Source of the DNA: Sclerotiophoma versabilis | Taxonomy: Eukaryota; Ascomycota; Dothideomycetes; Pleosporales; Didymellaceae | DNA length: 64,000 bases | NCBI GenBank assembly: GCA_012274445.1 | Contig: JAAROD010000049.1 | Span: forward strand, 1,240,001 to 1,304,000 | Direction: 5' to 3' | The notes under the pieces: model-generated | The model's database searches: none | The model's input: the letters and a program-made list of their open reading frames with translations, nothing else | Told to the model about the DNA's origin: nothing | Position numbers and translations under genes: made by a program | In this document: positions 11,986 to 22,694 of the stretch, piece after piece | Numbering within the stretch: the stretch's first letter is position 1 | Layout of the letters: every line of letters begins with the position of its first letter

Positions 11986-13871
11986 TATGGTAAGGGCTTG
12001 CAATAATAGGTACGACTTTGACGTTTGTGTGAGTGCTGTGCTTGGGTATGTGTATTGTTATCTGAGATAGTCAAGGAAGGAAGAATGAGCGAATTAAATG
12101 TCGCAGTCTAGCTGCCAAATGCGACTACTGGGAAAGCAGCGGGCTCTCATGGGACCTAAGTTCGTACCATCTCTAGCCTCAGGCATCTAAATTTGGTGCA
12201 AGAGACTTATACTCCCACACGCTAGATGCCCCGCTTCGATAACTCAGGAGGCAGACAGTGCACGAGCATAAGCCACAACGAGAGAAAAGGGAGCAGTAAT
12301 GTCGCTTACATCGAGGCTGTCGCGCTTGCTAGTTGATTGGTAGATGGCACCTGGAGTTCAGAACCCCAAACAGGAACCACGCGCTAGCGACAGGACCCTA
12401 TTACGATGTCGCAAATTTGTGTCTTGAAACAGGCATCAGCACGGAGCTGCCACGTAAATTTGCTTACAAAGTTGCACATTTGCTGCAGTAAGCTTCTAGA
12501 CCAATTACCAGTACTCCTCATTGCACAACCGTTGCATTGACCGTGATCATGTTCACCATAAGTGGTATCGAAAGCGCTTTCTAGTTTGCCATGGAAAACC
12601 GCAGAAGGCATCGAGCACGCATAGTTGCCGCATGTATATGCGCCGGCAAGGGTATAGCGGCTTCAAGATAGCGGAAAGAGCTATGACAGAGCCTAGGCAC
12701 TTGCAAACCACCTCCGCGTAGATTCTCCAGAAACCACCAACTCTGGGATCTTGGATACTGTGTACACACTGAGCTGTACGCTCTAGTCTTATGTGATCTC
12801 ACAGCGCATCTGCTCTAACTTTAGTGAATACTTGCTCTTAGATCATCAAGATCACTAGTCAAAATACCCTGTGAAACTAACACTACCACGGACCAGTATA
12901 CCCCACTGTGTACCGAGCTTGTTTCGCCCATATCAGACCTCGCAGCTTAAGGGTCTTGTGGTTACCTGTTGATGGGAGCGACTAGGTCAAGTCAAGCGCT
13001 ATTACAGTATGAGACGTGAATGTTGAGTTCTTGCTAGCGAGCTTTTGAGCACCTCAACCATGAAATCATTATCTTCCGCATTCGAATGCTGACAACAGTG
13101 ATATTTTTGGATTGCGGACTGTAAGCACATGCATCTAACAGCTCTCATACTTTCTCTAGAGTCAACTCATGCGCTAGCGAGTTTGCCTTCCACTGAGTGC
13201 CTCTAGACCATGCAATCTTCAGAAGCGGGACAATAGACTTAAGGTTCCATTACGCACATTCGAATCTGGTGCATCGTATGGACGGACTCTGAATCGTGAA
13301 GACTCGGTTGATGATTGTCGGCAGGTATAGGGAAGTCGTATATTTCCAGTCAATCAAAGACTGACCTCACGGCTATTGTGGCGTACGGATATCTGTCCTT
13401 ACGTCTCTACGCTACTCATCTATTGGTCTATACAAGGTTGATTTTGTGGCGGCCGAGCGCATGTTTAAATATTTGGCCGCGCAACTCAGGAGGCAATCTG
13501 AAGAATGGCGACTGCTCCTATTTATGTCGGGTATTGTAGTATGTCAGACCAGTATGCGAAATGAAGACTGGAGCGACGAGTGAATTACATTTGGCTTGTT
13601 TCGCCAGTGATGACCTCAAGCGAACTCAACTTGTAAGAGACTCATTTTCTTCCGTGAAGTAAAGGATTCTAACATGCTTGATGCGGGTGTTGGGATTGCA
13701 TGTGAGGAAAGTACGGATTTGAATCCACCACCCACAAACGAGACTGGCTTTGACGTCACTGCAACCGCATTTAAGGTAAGCCCCTGATAATGAGGTGAAG
13801 CCTGTCCAATCGTTTCGTGGCTGCCTTTATCACTGGAAAGGCAGTTTTGAACAAAGTGAAGGCAACAGTTC
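11986..13871. other. Gene-poor stretch, no feature recognised
   Basis: There is no open frame above about 75 codons and no domain, tRNA or transposon end that I can see. The 7-mer GCTAGCG recurs near 12383, 13033, 13171 and 13968, and AACTCAGGAGGCA appears near 12241 and 13484. These are too short to call a repeat family. The stretch may be degenerate sequence of a variable island. Confidence 0.4.
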
Positions 13872-14399
13872 TCAGAGTATCGTTGCGAGTGTCAACACGA
13901 TCTCAACCTCTTGCCACCCGTATCTTCCTTTCTGGAATATACGCTTGATCTCATTCAGTAAAGCCTCGCTAGCGTAGCCATATAACTTCCGACTGACTAT
14001 CACAACCCTCCTGAGGGCAGGTAGGTAGCGTGATTGTTCCATAATAACCTGTAGCATCATATTCACTTCGACAGTCGCAGTACTGCTGCTCACAAGATAC
14101 TTAGCATTGACATGCAGCGTCTGAAGATGATCTAATTTGGTGCCTGCACGTCTGATACAGGAACTCAAGTCAAGTGCATGGCCTCGAAAGGCGTTGAAAC
14201 TAGAGAAAAGATTTCTGAGATGCGCGGTTTCGTGATGCAGCTGCCGGTAGGTGGCCTGTAGACCGAACGAACTTGACGTTGGTCGATGTTCTGTAAATGC
14301 TGATTTCGTGACCGCATTGATTGAGTTGATTGCTTGAAGTAAGTCAGCGACGCTCAAGATGCAATTCGTGAACGTACATGTCATGTCATGTTGACTCAT
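13872..14399 (-). CDS. Hypothetical protein related in style to F-box-like family (175 aa)
   Basis: A single open frame starts at ATG 14399. The segment GLQATYRQLHHETAHLRNLF resembles the Cys-Arg-Gln-x-His-x-Glu-Thr hallmark that follows the F-box-like motif in the fungal small-protein family next door at 11212-11985. The N-terminal LPxEIRxxIY element is missing, so the frame may be a truncated member or have an unrecognised first exon. An internal intron with donor GTACGT just after the seventh codon and a GCTGAC branch is possible and would remove part of the N-terminus. It could be a fragment rather than a working gene. Confidence 0.4.
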   Translation of the reverse strand: MSQHDMTCTFTNCILSVADLLQAINSINAVTKSAFTEHRPTSSSFGLQATYRQLHHETAHLRNLFSSFNAFRGHALDLSSCIRRAGTKLDHLQTLHVNAKYLVSSSTATVEVNMMLQVIMEQSRYLPALRRVVIVSRKLYGYASEALLNEIKRIFQKGRYGWQEVEIVLTLATIL

Positions 14400-14853
14400 C
14401 CTGGCGGACTCTTGAACTATTGGTGTAGTTTGCGAGAATTGGCGAATTTACGCTTCAAAAGATCTTGCCGACGTCGGTAAAAGAAGCTGGAATTAAACAG
14501 AGGGATGAGGGTGTTGAAGCATGCGCGACTACCAGGCTTCAAGATCCACAGGTTCTGAAACTATCGTCTTGCTCCGGTCGCGCCACTTACCTCCAAGTCC
14601 CAGTGCTCACCTAACATACGCATCCAGGCTAGCCATGCCCAAACGTGCGCATGATCTTTAGTGATTGAGGAAAATGATCCAGTCCGCATAATATTGCTTG
14701 CCGCAAGTCCGTGCCAACACTGATACTAGCAGGATCTCAGGGTAAGATATCAAGCGCAACAAGTGGCTCAACATCTGGTCCATCCTGCTAGTTGTCGAAT
14801 ACAGGTCTTGCCACCAAGACGATCGTGGCAGTAAGACAATGCGTCCAAGAGAC

Positions 14854-15247
14854 TTACTCATGAAAAACAATTCTTTCCAGCCCTAACAGTTCTCGCAACT
14901 TGTGCAGAACGTGGAGCTTTTCTTCGTTCAAACATGCAGGCCAGGTGACTTCTGGGTTATGCATCGATGCAATCTCGTATTGTAGCTGGCGGGTGACAGC
15001 GTTGAAGCTGTTGGGAGTCAGCCGCACTTTGCTTCAGGTGGCTTCGAAGGCGTCCGTAGGTCTGAAGCGCAGGGTGGTGGCCCCTCACACCCACTGTCCC
15101 TTTCGATACTTGGCCCATGCCCAGTGCCCATTTTTATGAACCCTGATCTCATGGCCACCGACCGCGCACACATAAATTCTGTTTCGCAGCGCTGGTGGGA
15201 GGCGGAGGAGAGGTGATCGCTTCCGGTTTAGACGCAACTTGCATGAG
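14854..15247 (-). pseudogene. Decayed F-box-like family gene with two in-frame TGA codons
   Basis: Read on the minus strand in one frame, this stretch gives RKRSPLLRLPPALRNRIYV, the family's N-terminal signature. After two stops it continues in the same frame with NSFNAVTRQLQYEIASMHN, the second family hallmark. The frame is interrupted by TGA at 15085-15087 and TGA at 15034-15036, and has no good ATG at its head. The stop at 14854 overlaps a GTAAGT donor-like site, so the original gene may have had a further exon. Both stops could come from CGA by C-to-T change, but that is inference. It lies just beyond the 3' end of VAS1. Confidence 0.6.
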
Positions 15248-15364
15248 GCTCTCGGTATACGATTAAAGAAGATGCAATAACAACAAAGTTGAACGAAATG
15301 TGTGATTTGCTTTTGCAGACGAAATCTAACATGTAACTCACTCTCTGTACCCTTTGTGAACATC

Positions 15365-18300
15365 TTACTCAGACAGCTTGAGCTTCTCAAACTGCTCAAT
15401 GCTAGCCTGCCAGTTCTTGCCCTCAATCTCTGCCGCCCTAAGCTTCTCCTTCTCCTGTTCCTTGACAACATCAGAAACCTTCTCCTCCCAATCCGCATCC
15501 ATGATCTTCCTCTGCTTCTCGACCGTCTCGTTGGCCTTCTTCAGCCTGTCCTGCGCCTTGGTGATCTCCTTGTCGACCTCAATGCGGCCCTTGACATCCA
15601 AGTATGCTGTGGCGGAGGAGCCGATGGTGTACACGGCACATCCAGTAGGAAGCGGGTCGGAAGGAGAAAGAATGGTGATCTCGGAGACCGTCTTGCCGGC
15701 CAGCGAGCGGATGGAGGGTAGGGATGTGGAAGCCTGGAGCGTCTTGTGTGTGGCGTCGTCGAGAGGCTGGATGTAGGTCTTGCCGTTGTCCTTGAATCCG
15801 TACTCGGCGGTGAGGGAGCGCAGGGCACCAGAAACATCGACGAGGAGCTCGTACTCGGCCTCAGCAGCCTCATCATTAAAGGACTCATTGTTTTGTGGGA
15901 AGGAAGCAACAGTGATGGACGGTGTCTTGTCACCCTGCCTGCGGGGCAGACGCTGCCACAACTCTTCTGTGAGGAAAGGCATGAAAGGGTGAATCATGGT
16001 CAAACCGCCCTCAATGGCTGTGTAAAGAGTCTGCTTGGCGCTCTCCTTCTCCGCCTCGTTGCCATGGTCAAAGATGGCCTTACTGTTCTCGATGTAGGTG
16101 TCACACAGGAACTGTGAATGATTAATTTCTCTAAACTCACAGGACTGTTATCGATTTGCTTACCTCGTAAAAGTACCTATAGGAAACCTGTGTGGCCAGC
16201 GAGAACTCGCGGGCCTCGAGGTGTGCGTTGATCTTCTTCGCGGAGGTGGTGAGCTTGTGCAGAATCCAGCGTTCAGGAAGCGACTCGTTGCCACCCTTCT
16301 CAACCCGCGCACGAGGCTGGAAGTCACCAAGGCGACCGAGGACATACTTGGTAGCCTGGTAAATTTTGTTACAGAACCTCCTGTATCCGTGGATGACAGA
16401 GACATCGAACGAGATATCTCCACCACCAGTTGTGTAACCAACAAGGGCCATGCGAAGAGCATCAGCACCGCACTCGGGGATTCCCTGGGGGAAAGAGGTC
16501 TTCTGGTACTTCTCGGCGGTCTTCAGTTCCTTGGGATCCAGGTTACCGACGTGCAGCTGCTCGTGGAGCTTGTCAAGAGTAATACCGTCCATAATATCGA
16601 CAGGATCGATGACGTTTCCAAGAGACTTGGACATTTTCCTGCCCTCAGAGTCACGGATCAGGGAGTGGCAGTAGACCTCCTTGAAGGGAACCTTTCCTGT
16701 CAGGCGGAGCGAAAGCATGATCATGCGAGCAACCCAGAAGAACAGGATGTCCCAACCGGTCTCAAGAACGGATGTGGGGAAGAGGTTCTTGAGATCGACA
16801 GAATCCTCGTTGGGCCAGCCGAGCGTGCTGAAAGGCCAGAGACCGGAAGAGTACCATGTGTCAAGCACATCCTCATCGCGCTCAAGTGTGAATTTTTTGC
16901 CCTGGAACTTCTCCGCGGCCTTCTTCTGAGCCTCCTCTTCTGTGCGACCGGTGACCCAGAGATCGTTGCTGGTACGGTCACCCTCGCCGCCTTCAATGTT
17001 GACGAAGTAAGCAGGAATTTGGTGACCCCACCAGAGCTGACGCGACAAGCACCAATCTTGAATGTTGTTCATCCAGTGCATGTATGTCTTCTCTGAACTC
17101 GCAGGGCGAATCTTGATGTCGCCATTGCGAACGGCATCGATCGCTGGCTTGGCCATCTCAGCCATCTTCATCCACCACTGAGGCTTCATGATTGGCTCGA
17201 TGACATCTCCAGACCTTGAGCAGATAGGCACCTTCATCGGGTTATCGGTCTTCTTGACGAAAAGTCCCGCCTTTTCAAGCGCCTCAACAACCGTGTAACG
17301 CGCATCGAATCGCTTCTGGCCTGCGAAATCGCCACAGTTCTTGTTCAGCGTACCATCGTCGTTGAGGATGTTGATGAACTCAAGGTTGTGCTTCTTTCCA
17401 AGGTTGAAATCGTTGGGGTCATGTGCTGGTGTCAGCTTGACGGCACCAGTACCGAACTCAGGGTCGACGTATTCGTCAGCAACGATAGGGAGGAGACGGT
17501 CAAGGAAGGGGTGCTTGGCCTTCTTGCCGACCAAGTCCTTGTAACGCTCGTCGTTGGGGTGAACGGCAATACCGGAGTCACCGAGCATAGTCTCAACACG
17601 AGTAGTCGCAACTTCGACAGTCTGATCGCTGCCCTCGATCTGGTACTTGAAGTGAGTCAAGACACCAAACTCGACCTTGCGTTCGTAGCCAGGGACGGTG
17701 AGCAGCGTCCTGCCTGCAAGGTCCTTGTTGTCGACCTCGAGCGCTGACAGGGCTGTGTTGAGCTTTGTACACCAGTTGACAAGCCTGTTTGATCTGTAGA
17801 TTAGACCGTCCTCGTGCAGCTTAACGAAGCTGTCAGTCACGGCGGCGGACAAGTTCTTGTCCATTGTGAAGGCCTCGCGCGTCCAGTCAAAAGATCCACC
17901 CATGCGCTTTAGGGTGTGTGTGAGATGCTGGTGGTACTCCTCCTTCCACTCGTGTGTGCGTTCGAGGAACTTCTGGCGACCAAGGTCGTACCTTGTCTTC
18001 TGTTCGCGCCTCCATAGCATCTTCTCGACAACGCTCTGTGTGGCAATACCTGCGTGATCACAACCAGGCAGGTAGAGTGTAGTGAAGCCGCGCATACGGT
18101 GCCATCGGATCAGGACGTCCTGCAGCGATGTGGCGAGGGCGTGTCCGCAGTGAAGCTTGCCGGTAACGTTGGGAGGAGGAATGGGGATGACGAAGTGGCC
18201 GGCACTCTTGACGGTCCCATCGGCCTGGAGCTCAGGCTTAAAGAAGCCCTCCTTCTCCCACCAGTCATCTGGCCAAGGTCAGTATTCGTGATAGCATTCA

Positions 18301-18933
18301 AACAAGGCGAAACCTACACCACGCTGACTCAACGACCTTGGGAATGTAGGCCTTTGTGTATGGGTCCTCAAGACCCCTGAGGCGCTTCTTTTCGCCCTTT
18401 GGTGTCTCCTCTGTGTACTCGGGCAATTGTTCCTCCTCCTTGCCCTTCTTCTTCTCTTTCTTGGAGCTGCCCTCCTTCGCAGGAGCGGCGCCTGCCTGAG
18501 CAGCCTTCTTCGCTTTGAACTTGGCGTCCTTCTCAGCCTTCTTGCGCTCCTTCTCGAGCTCCTTTGCTGTCTTCTCCTTCTTCTCTACACCCTTCTCGTT
18601 CTCACGTCCGGGCGCAGACTGGCCGGTGCCGTCCGCGTTAGCAGCCTCGAGGAGCTCCTTCTTGCTCTCATCGCTGACGGCAGGAGGTGCAACAGTGATA
18701 GGACCAGTCTTCTCGCCGGCGACGTTGTGCGAGGCAGCATTGAGCGCCATGGTGGCGGTGGTGTAGTTGTGTGTGAGCACGCGCTCGGTTTTGTAGAGAG
18801 TGTGAGGCTGCGGTCGCAATTGAGCACTGCGCAGCGTGGGCGAGTACAAAAAGTGCAAGGAACGGTGTCGCAGATGTGGTAGAGAGGATCGGAGGGAGCG
18901 CGGTCGACGCAATATAGAACCGAGGGGCAGCAT
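15365..18933 (-). CDS. VAS1: Valyl-tRNA synthetase, probable dual cytosolic/mitochondrial (1155/1094 aa)
   Basis: Class I aminoacyl-tRNA synthetase that charges tRNA-Val. Three exons: 18933-18318, 18268-16164 and 16111-15365, with introns of 49 and 52 bp. Landmarks are a lysine-rich N-terminal extension, the ATP-binding HIGH variant HCGH at residues 245-248 in [15 protein letters not shown], the editing/connective region, KMSKS at about 750-754, an anticodon-binding domain and a C-terminal coiled coil. Two in-frame starts matter. ATG 18933 has a weak context (C at -3) and opens an Arg/Ser/Leu-rich segment ([17 protein letters not shown]) like a mitochondrial presequence. ATG 18750 has the near-ideal context GCCACCATGG and opens the cytosolic form. 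One gene making both enzymes is known for yeast VAS1, so leaky scanning is the likely mechanism. The frame is also open above 18933, but only from a GTG. Confidence 0.95.
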
Positions 18934-19381
18934 CAGCGGGGCATTATTTTGCGGTGCAGTGAGTCGACGTACAGTCACTAGTGGCCCGCGGGCATGCCTG
19001 AACACCACCAGACCCTAGACATCCGTGCATCAGACTTTACTCCGATCCTATAGGTGATTATCAAGCGTCACACGCAACTATTCCAAATATGAACGATATG
19101 ACACTTTTCTTATGTTTGATAGCACGTTGACGCCAATCAATGCATGTTTGATGATTTCTTCCCTCCACTTTACGCTCCATACTCCAATAGAATACCGCCC
19201 CAGCCATGACGCAGAGCAACCTATACGCCCTGCCACCGCCAAATATATGACTGAATATGCATTGTGTCATCGATGGGAAAGGCGCTGCTGGCCAGAACGA
19301 TGAAATAGGCCATATCGGGCATTGGTTCGTTCGTGAATCTCATGCCATTACTCAAGATCTAGGTACTGAAATGGGTATCAA
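18934..19381. other. VAS1 promoter and CKA1 3' region
   Basis: Both genes are on the minus strand, so this 448-bp gap holds the VAS1 promoter and the end of the casein kinase transcript. The part nearest VAS1 is GC-rich and the rest AT-rich. No open frame or structural element stands out. Confidence 0.5.
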
Positions 19382-20601
19382 TCAAGCCGCGCCGCTGCTG
19401 TTCTGCTGAGCAGCTTGTCGAACAGGGGCAAAGTAAGGATGAGCCATCGCCTCTTGGGCTGTGAGTCGGTCCTGGACAAGAATTAGTATGTGCACAACTA
19501 ACGATCGTGGTTTTAATACCTGGTGGTCGTAACGCAGAAGTTTGTCAAGGAAATCAATGGCATCGTTGCTGACGAAACGCTGGTTGTCGGCATTGATGAA
19601 TGAGTGCCATGGCTTCTTGGGATAGCGGCTAAGTATGTCGTCATATTGAGCATCGAGCTCAATGTCATACTTGTCAAGGTAGTCGAACAGATCCTCAGTT
19701 CCAAGCACCTTGGCGATCTTGACCAGCTGATCTGAATTGCTGTTGCCGTGGAAGAACGGTTCCCTCCTAAAGATCATCGATGCAAACATGGCACCTAACG
19801 ACCACATATCGAGTGAGTAATCGTATTCCTGAAAGTCCACGAGCAGCTCAGGTCCTTTGAAGTATCGCGAGGCAACACGGACATTGTACTCGGTCCCGGC
19901 GTGATAGAATTCGGCGAGACCCCAATCAATCAACCGTAACTACGCTAGATCAGCAATCAACTTTTGCCACATTGGATCCAACTTACCTTGCGCTTCTCAT
20001 GATCGATCATAACGTTATGAGGCTTAACATCACGGTGCATGATGCCTTTGCTGTGGCAGAAGTCCAAGGCCTTGAGCAGCTCGAAGATGTAGTACCGCAC
20101 GTCGTAGTCCTGGAACTTGGGATAGAGACTCCTAAAATCGGTGTTGTTGACATACTCGAAGATCAATGACGGGGTTTTGCTCTAGATCTCGCACATTAGC
20201 AATTCATCTAACACGCGACAGCGGGCGAGGCACAATACCGTGCGGTCGCTCATGCAGTCTTCTTCAGAATCACTACTGACCTGGTTGTCGCGCACCACAT
20301 CCAGAAGCGAAACAATATTGGGCCCACCAGACAGATTTTGAAGGATCTTGATCTCGCGCTTTATCTTCTTCTTCTTGACCGGCTTCAGGACCTTGATGAC
20401 GCACTTCTGGTAATTGACCACATTGATGCCCTCAAACACCTCCGAGTACTTTCCGCGGCCGATCTTGCGGACAACCTCATAGTTCTCGAGCACGCCCCAC
20501 GAGATATTGACGGAGTCGTAGTCCCAGTATGAGCGGGGCATGTTGGCATTGACGTCGGCATAGACGCGAGCAATGCTCGCGCCGCTGCTGTTGGTCGTCA
20601 T
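19382..20601 (-). CDS. CKA1: Casein kinase 2 catalytic subunit alpha (341 aa)
   Basis: Constitutive acidophilic Ser/Thr kinase. Four exons: 20601-20281, 20181-19987, 19939-19520 and 19471-19382, with introns of 99, 47 and 48 bp. Family landmarks are the Gly-rich loop [12 protein letters not shown] (47-58), catalytic Lys70 in CVIKVLK, the CK2-specific basic run KKKKIKR (76-82), HRDVKPHN with catalytic Asp158, DWG (177-179) in place of DFG, and the C-terminal [14 protein letters not shown] chose ATG 20601 (A at -3) because homologs begin close to the [18 protein letters not shown] segment that follows. The frame stays open upstream past an ATG at 21015 (see findings). The gene is divergent from RPP1, start codons 490 bp apart. 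Confidence 0.95.
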
Positions 20602-21090
20602 CTTATTGGCGGCCAGATTGGCGGTGACAGTCGGCGACGAGGCAGCGACCGTCCGGGGTGCAGCGAGTGTGGTGGTGGTGTTGGTGACGCGGTCGAGTGG
20701 TGGGGTGAAGAAGCGGAGGTTGGCGGGAAACAGGCGCAGACACAAGCAAGCAAGGCCAACACTCAGCAGGCCGAACGCAGCTGCCTTCTTCCAAGATACA
20801 CGCCCAAGGCGGGTGTTGTCGCGGCGCGTTCGTGGTGCTGCAACAGCCGGCTGACTCTTGGCTGGCTGCGCGGAGAGATCGAGATTTGACTGGGTGCGGG
20901 GATGGTGGTGAGCTTCTGGGTGTGCCGCAGCAGAACCACACGGCTCACGCCAAGGCCAATCCGGACAAGTTCTCATTCTAGCAACCTCTTCGGCCTGTAA
21001 GCATGTGTTTTCCATGCCAGAGCCTTCTTGCTTTTCCACTCACCCTTCCTGCTGCGAGTATCTTCAGACACTATATTGCCTGTACTGGCT
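20602..21090. promoter_or_regulatory. Divergent CKA1/RPP1 promoter region
   Basis: This 489-bp gap separates the start codons of CKA1 (minus) and RPP1 (plus), so it must hold both promoters and leaders. It is GC-rich on the CKA1 side. That side also carries the open in-frame extension of CKA1 described under findings. No TATA box is obvious near RPP1. Confidence 0.6.
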
Positions 21091-22192
21091 ATGTTTCACG
21101 ATCTGAACGTACCGTGGCCGGGCGCGGGCGCAGATGCCGTGAGGGAACTGCAGCGCACAGTTGCTTTCTTGGACGAATGTACGCAGACGCGGTGCCCTTG
21201 CGTGCGCATGAGGCGGTGACTGACCTGTGTAGTAGGATACGACGTGGCCGCCCTCACATATACATATAATGGGAAGCTGCCGAGTGAGCTGGTACGTTGA
21301 ATTCATCCAGCAAGAATACCGCCGTGATCCAAATGTTGCGCTTTCCTTGAGCCTGTCTTGCGCCTTCTTGGAGCTGCATAGAGCCATGGCGAAAAAGACA
21401 CGCTGCTAACTATAGGCCCACCAGGCGTCGCCAATACCGAACCCATTGCCGTTTCACGTTCCTGAACGCCTGCGCATACTGCGACGATGCAACATCTTCT
21501 TGACAGACAACACCTCGAATTTCCGCATCCCCCAGCTACAACAACACTATGACCTCGTTGCTGCGCGACCAACCGACGAGCGTACCCTCCAACAAGCATG
21601 TCAAAGCCTGGACGTCGACATCATCTCGCTGGATCTGACGCGCCGGTTCGAAAAGCACTTCAAGTTTCCCATGCTGGGCGCCGCGATTGCGCGCGGCATC
21701 AAGATTGAGCTGTGCTACAGCCAGGGCATACTCTCGAGCGACCCACAAGCGAAGCGCAACTTGATCAGCAATGCGACACAGCTCATTCGAGTCACCCGAG
21801 GTCGAGGACTGATCTTTAGTTCGGAAGCGAAGAGCGTACTCGGTATTCGCGCGCCGAGCGACGTTATTAATCTAGCGTCTGTGTGGGGGCTAGGGTCTGA
21901 GAGGGGCAAGGACGGTCTGACCAAGGAAGCGCGCAGTGTCGTTGAACATGCTCGTTTGAAGCGCGACAGCTTCAAGGGTGTGATCGATTTCAAGTACGGA
22001 GGCGAGAAGCCAGCACCCGTGTTGAAAGACAAGCAAGACGGCAAGGGCAAGGCGAAAAACCAGAACGGAAAGAGGCCCAATGAGAGCTTGGAGGGTACAC
22101 CTGCACCCCAAACAGAGAAGCTTATCTCCAAGCGCGAACAGAAACGTCTCAAGCAGGCTAGGCAGAGTGCAGGAGACAAGGAGGCTGCCTGA
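21091..22192 (+). CDS. RPP1: Ribonuclease P/MRP protein subunit Rpp1 (Rpp30 family), 307 aa
   Basis: Protein subunit of nuclear RNase P and RNase MRP (tRNA 5' processing, rRNA processing), with a TIM-barrel-like PHP fold. Three exons: 21091-21178, 21233-21291 and 21416-22192, with introns of 54 and 124 bp; the second ends with GCTAACTATAG. Joining them gives the family start MFHDLNVPWPG, then ELGYDVAALTYTYNGKLPSE, RLRILRRCNIFL, ISLDLTRRFEKHFK, RNLISNATQLIRVTRGRG and APSDVINLASVWGL, all conserved in Rpp30 proteins. A Lys-rich tail with KRPNES and KREQKRLKQ probably serves RNA or nuclear contact. The large open frame alone would start at a TTG (21446), so the short upstream exons are needed. 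Confidence 0.93.
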
Positions 22193-22694
22193 ACTGGCGA
22201 CAATGGCATAATCGACATACACGAATCTTCGACGACGTCCATTGCCGCCCAACATCAGCTGCACTGGCCCTATCGGCCTCCATGGATAGCGTTATGTGAG
22301 ACAGTATGGACGACCTTGACACACAGAAGACATTAACACGCCATCAACCGGGCCATGTGGCGGTCTACGGACAAGGCTCACAAGTGACCATTATTCATCG
22401 CAGACGACCCCTACTGGATCGTCTGCGCTGATGGTGCAGGCAGGATTCACCCTAGATGGCGGTACTTCCATTCTCGCCGGTGTCGTTCACTTCAAAACGA
22501 TGAAGTAGAGCAGAGTAAACACCTGAAAGATACCCAGTAGACACACGATGCAAATCACGATCCAACATCAATATTTTCCGCATAAGTTCAATTCTGATAT
22601 ATTAACCTCGCAGAACAGTCAATGCCTGCTGTACTTACAAACAGAAACGAAAGAACAATCAGGGTATTGCATACGGTCATCTACCTTATCTACC
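22193..22694. other. Convergent 3' intergenic region
   Basis: RPP1 (plus) and the secreted-protein gene (minus) end toward each other here. The gap holds a 9-bp inverted repeat at 22399-22427, annotated separately, and AT-rich DNA near 22550-22680. No open frame of note. Confidence 0.55.
22399..22427. repeat. Perfect 9-bp inverted repeat between convergent genes
   Basis: CGCAGACGA (22399-22407) pairs exactly with TCGTCTGCG (22419-22427) across an 11-nt spacer. It lies 207 bp past the RPP1 stop codon and about 270 bp past the stop codon of the opposing gene. Either transcript could fold it into a hairpin, so a role in 3'-end formation is conceivable, though fungal Pol II termination does not depend on hairpins. 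Confidence 0.5.

Noticed and set aside
12000..13871. Possible transposon or RIP-mutated relic
   Set aside because: No terminal repeats, no transposase-like frame and no strong AT or TpA excess visible by eye.
16221..17096. 291-codon plus-strand frame inside VAS1
   Set aside because: Exactly antisense to conserved ValRS coding sequence; produced by codon bias.
18934..19008. Extension of ValRS above ATG 18933
   Set aside because: The open frame starts with GTG and has no in-frame ATG.
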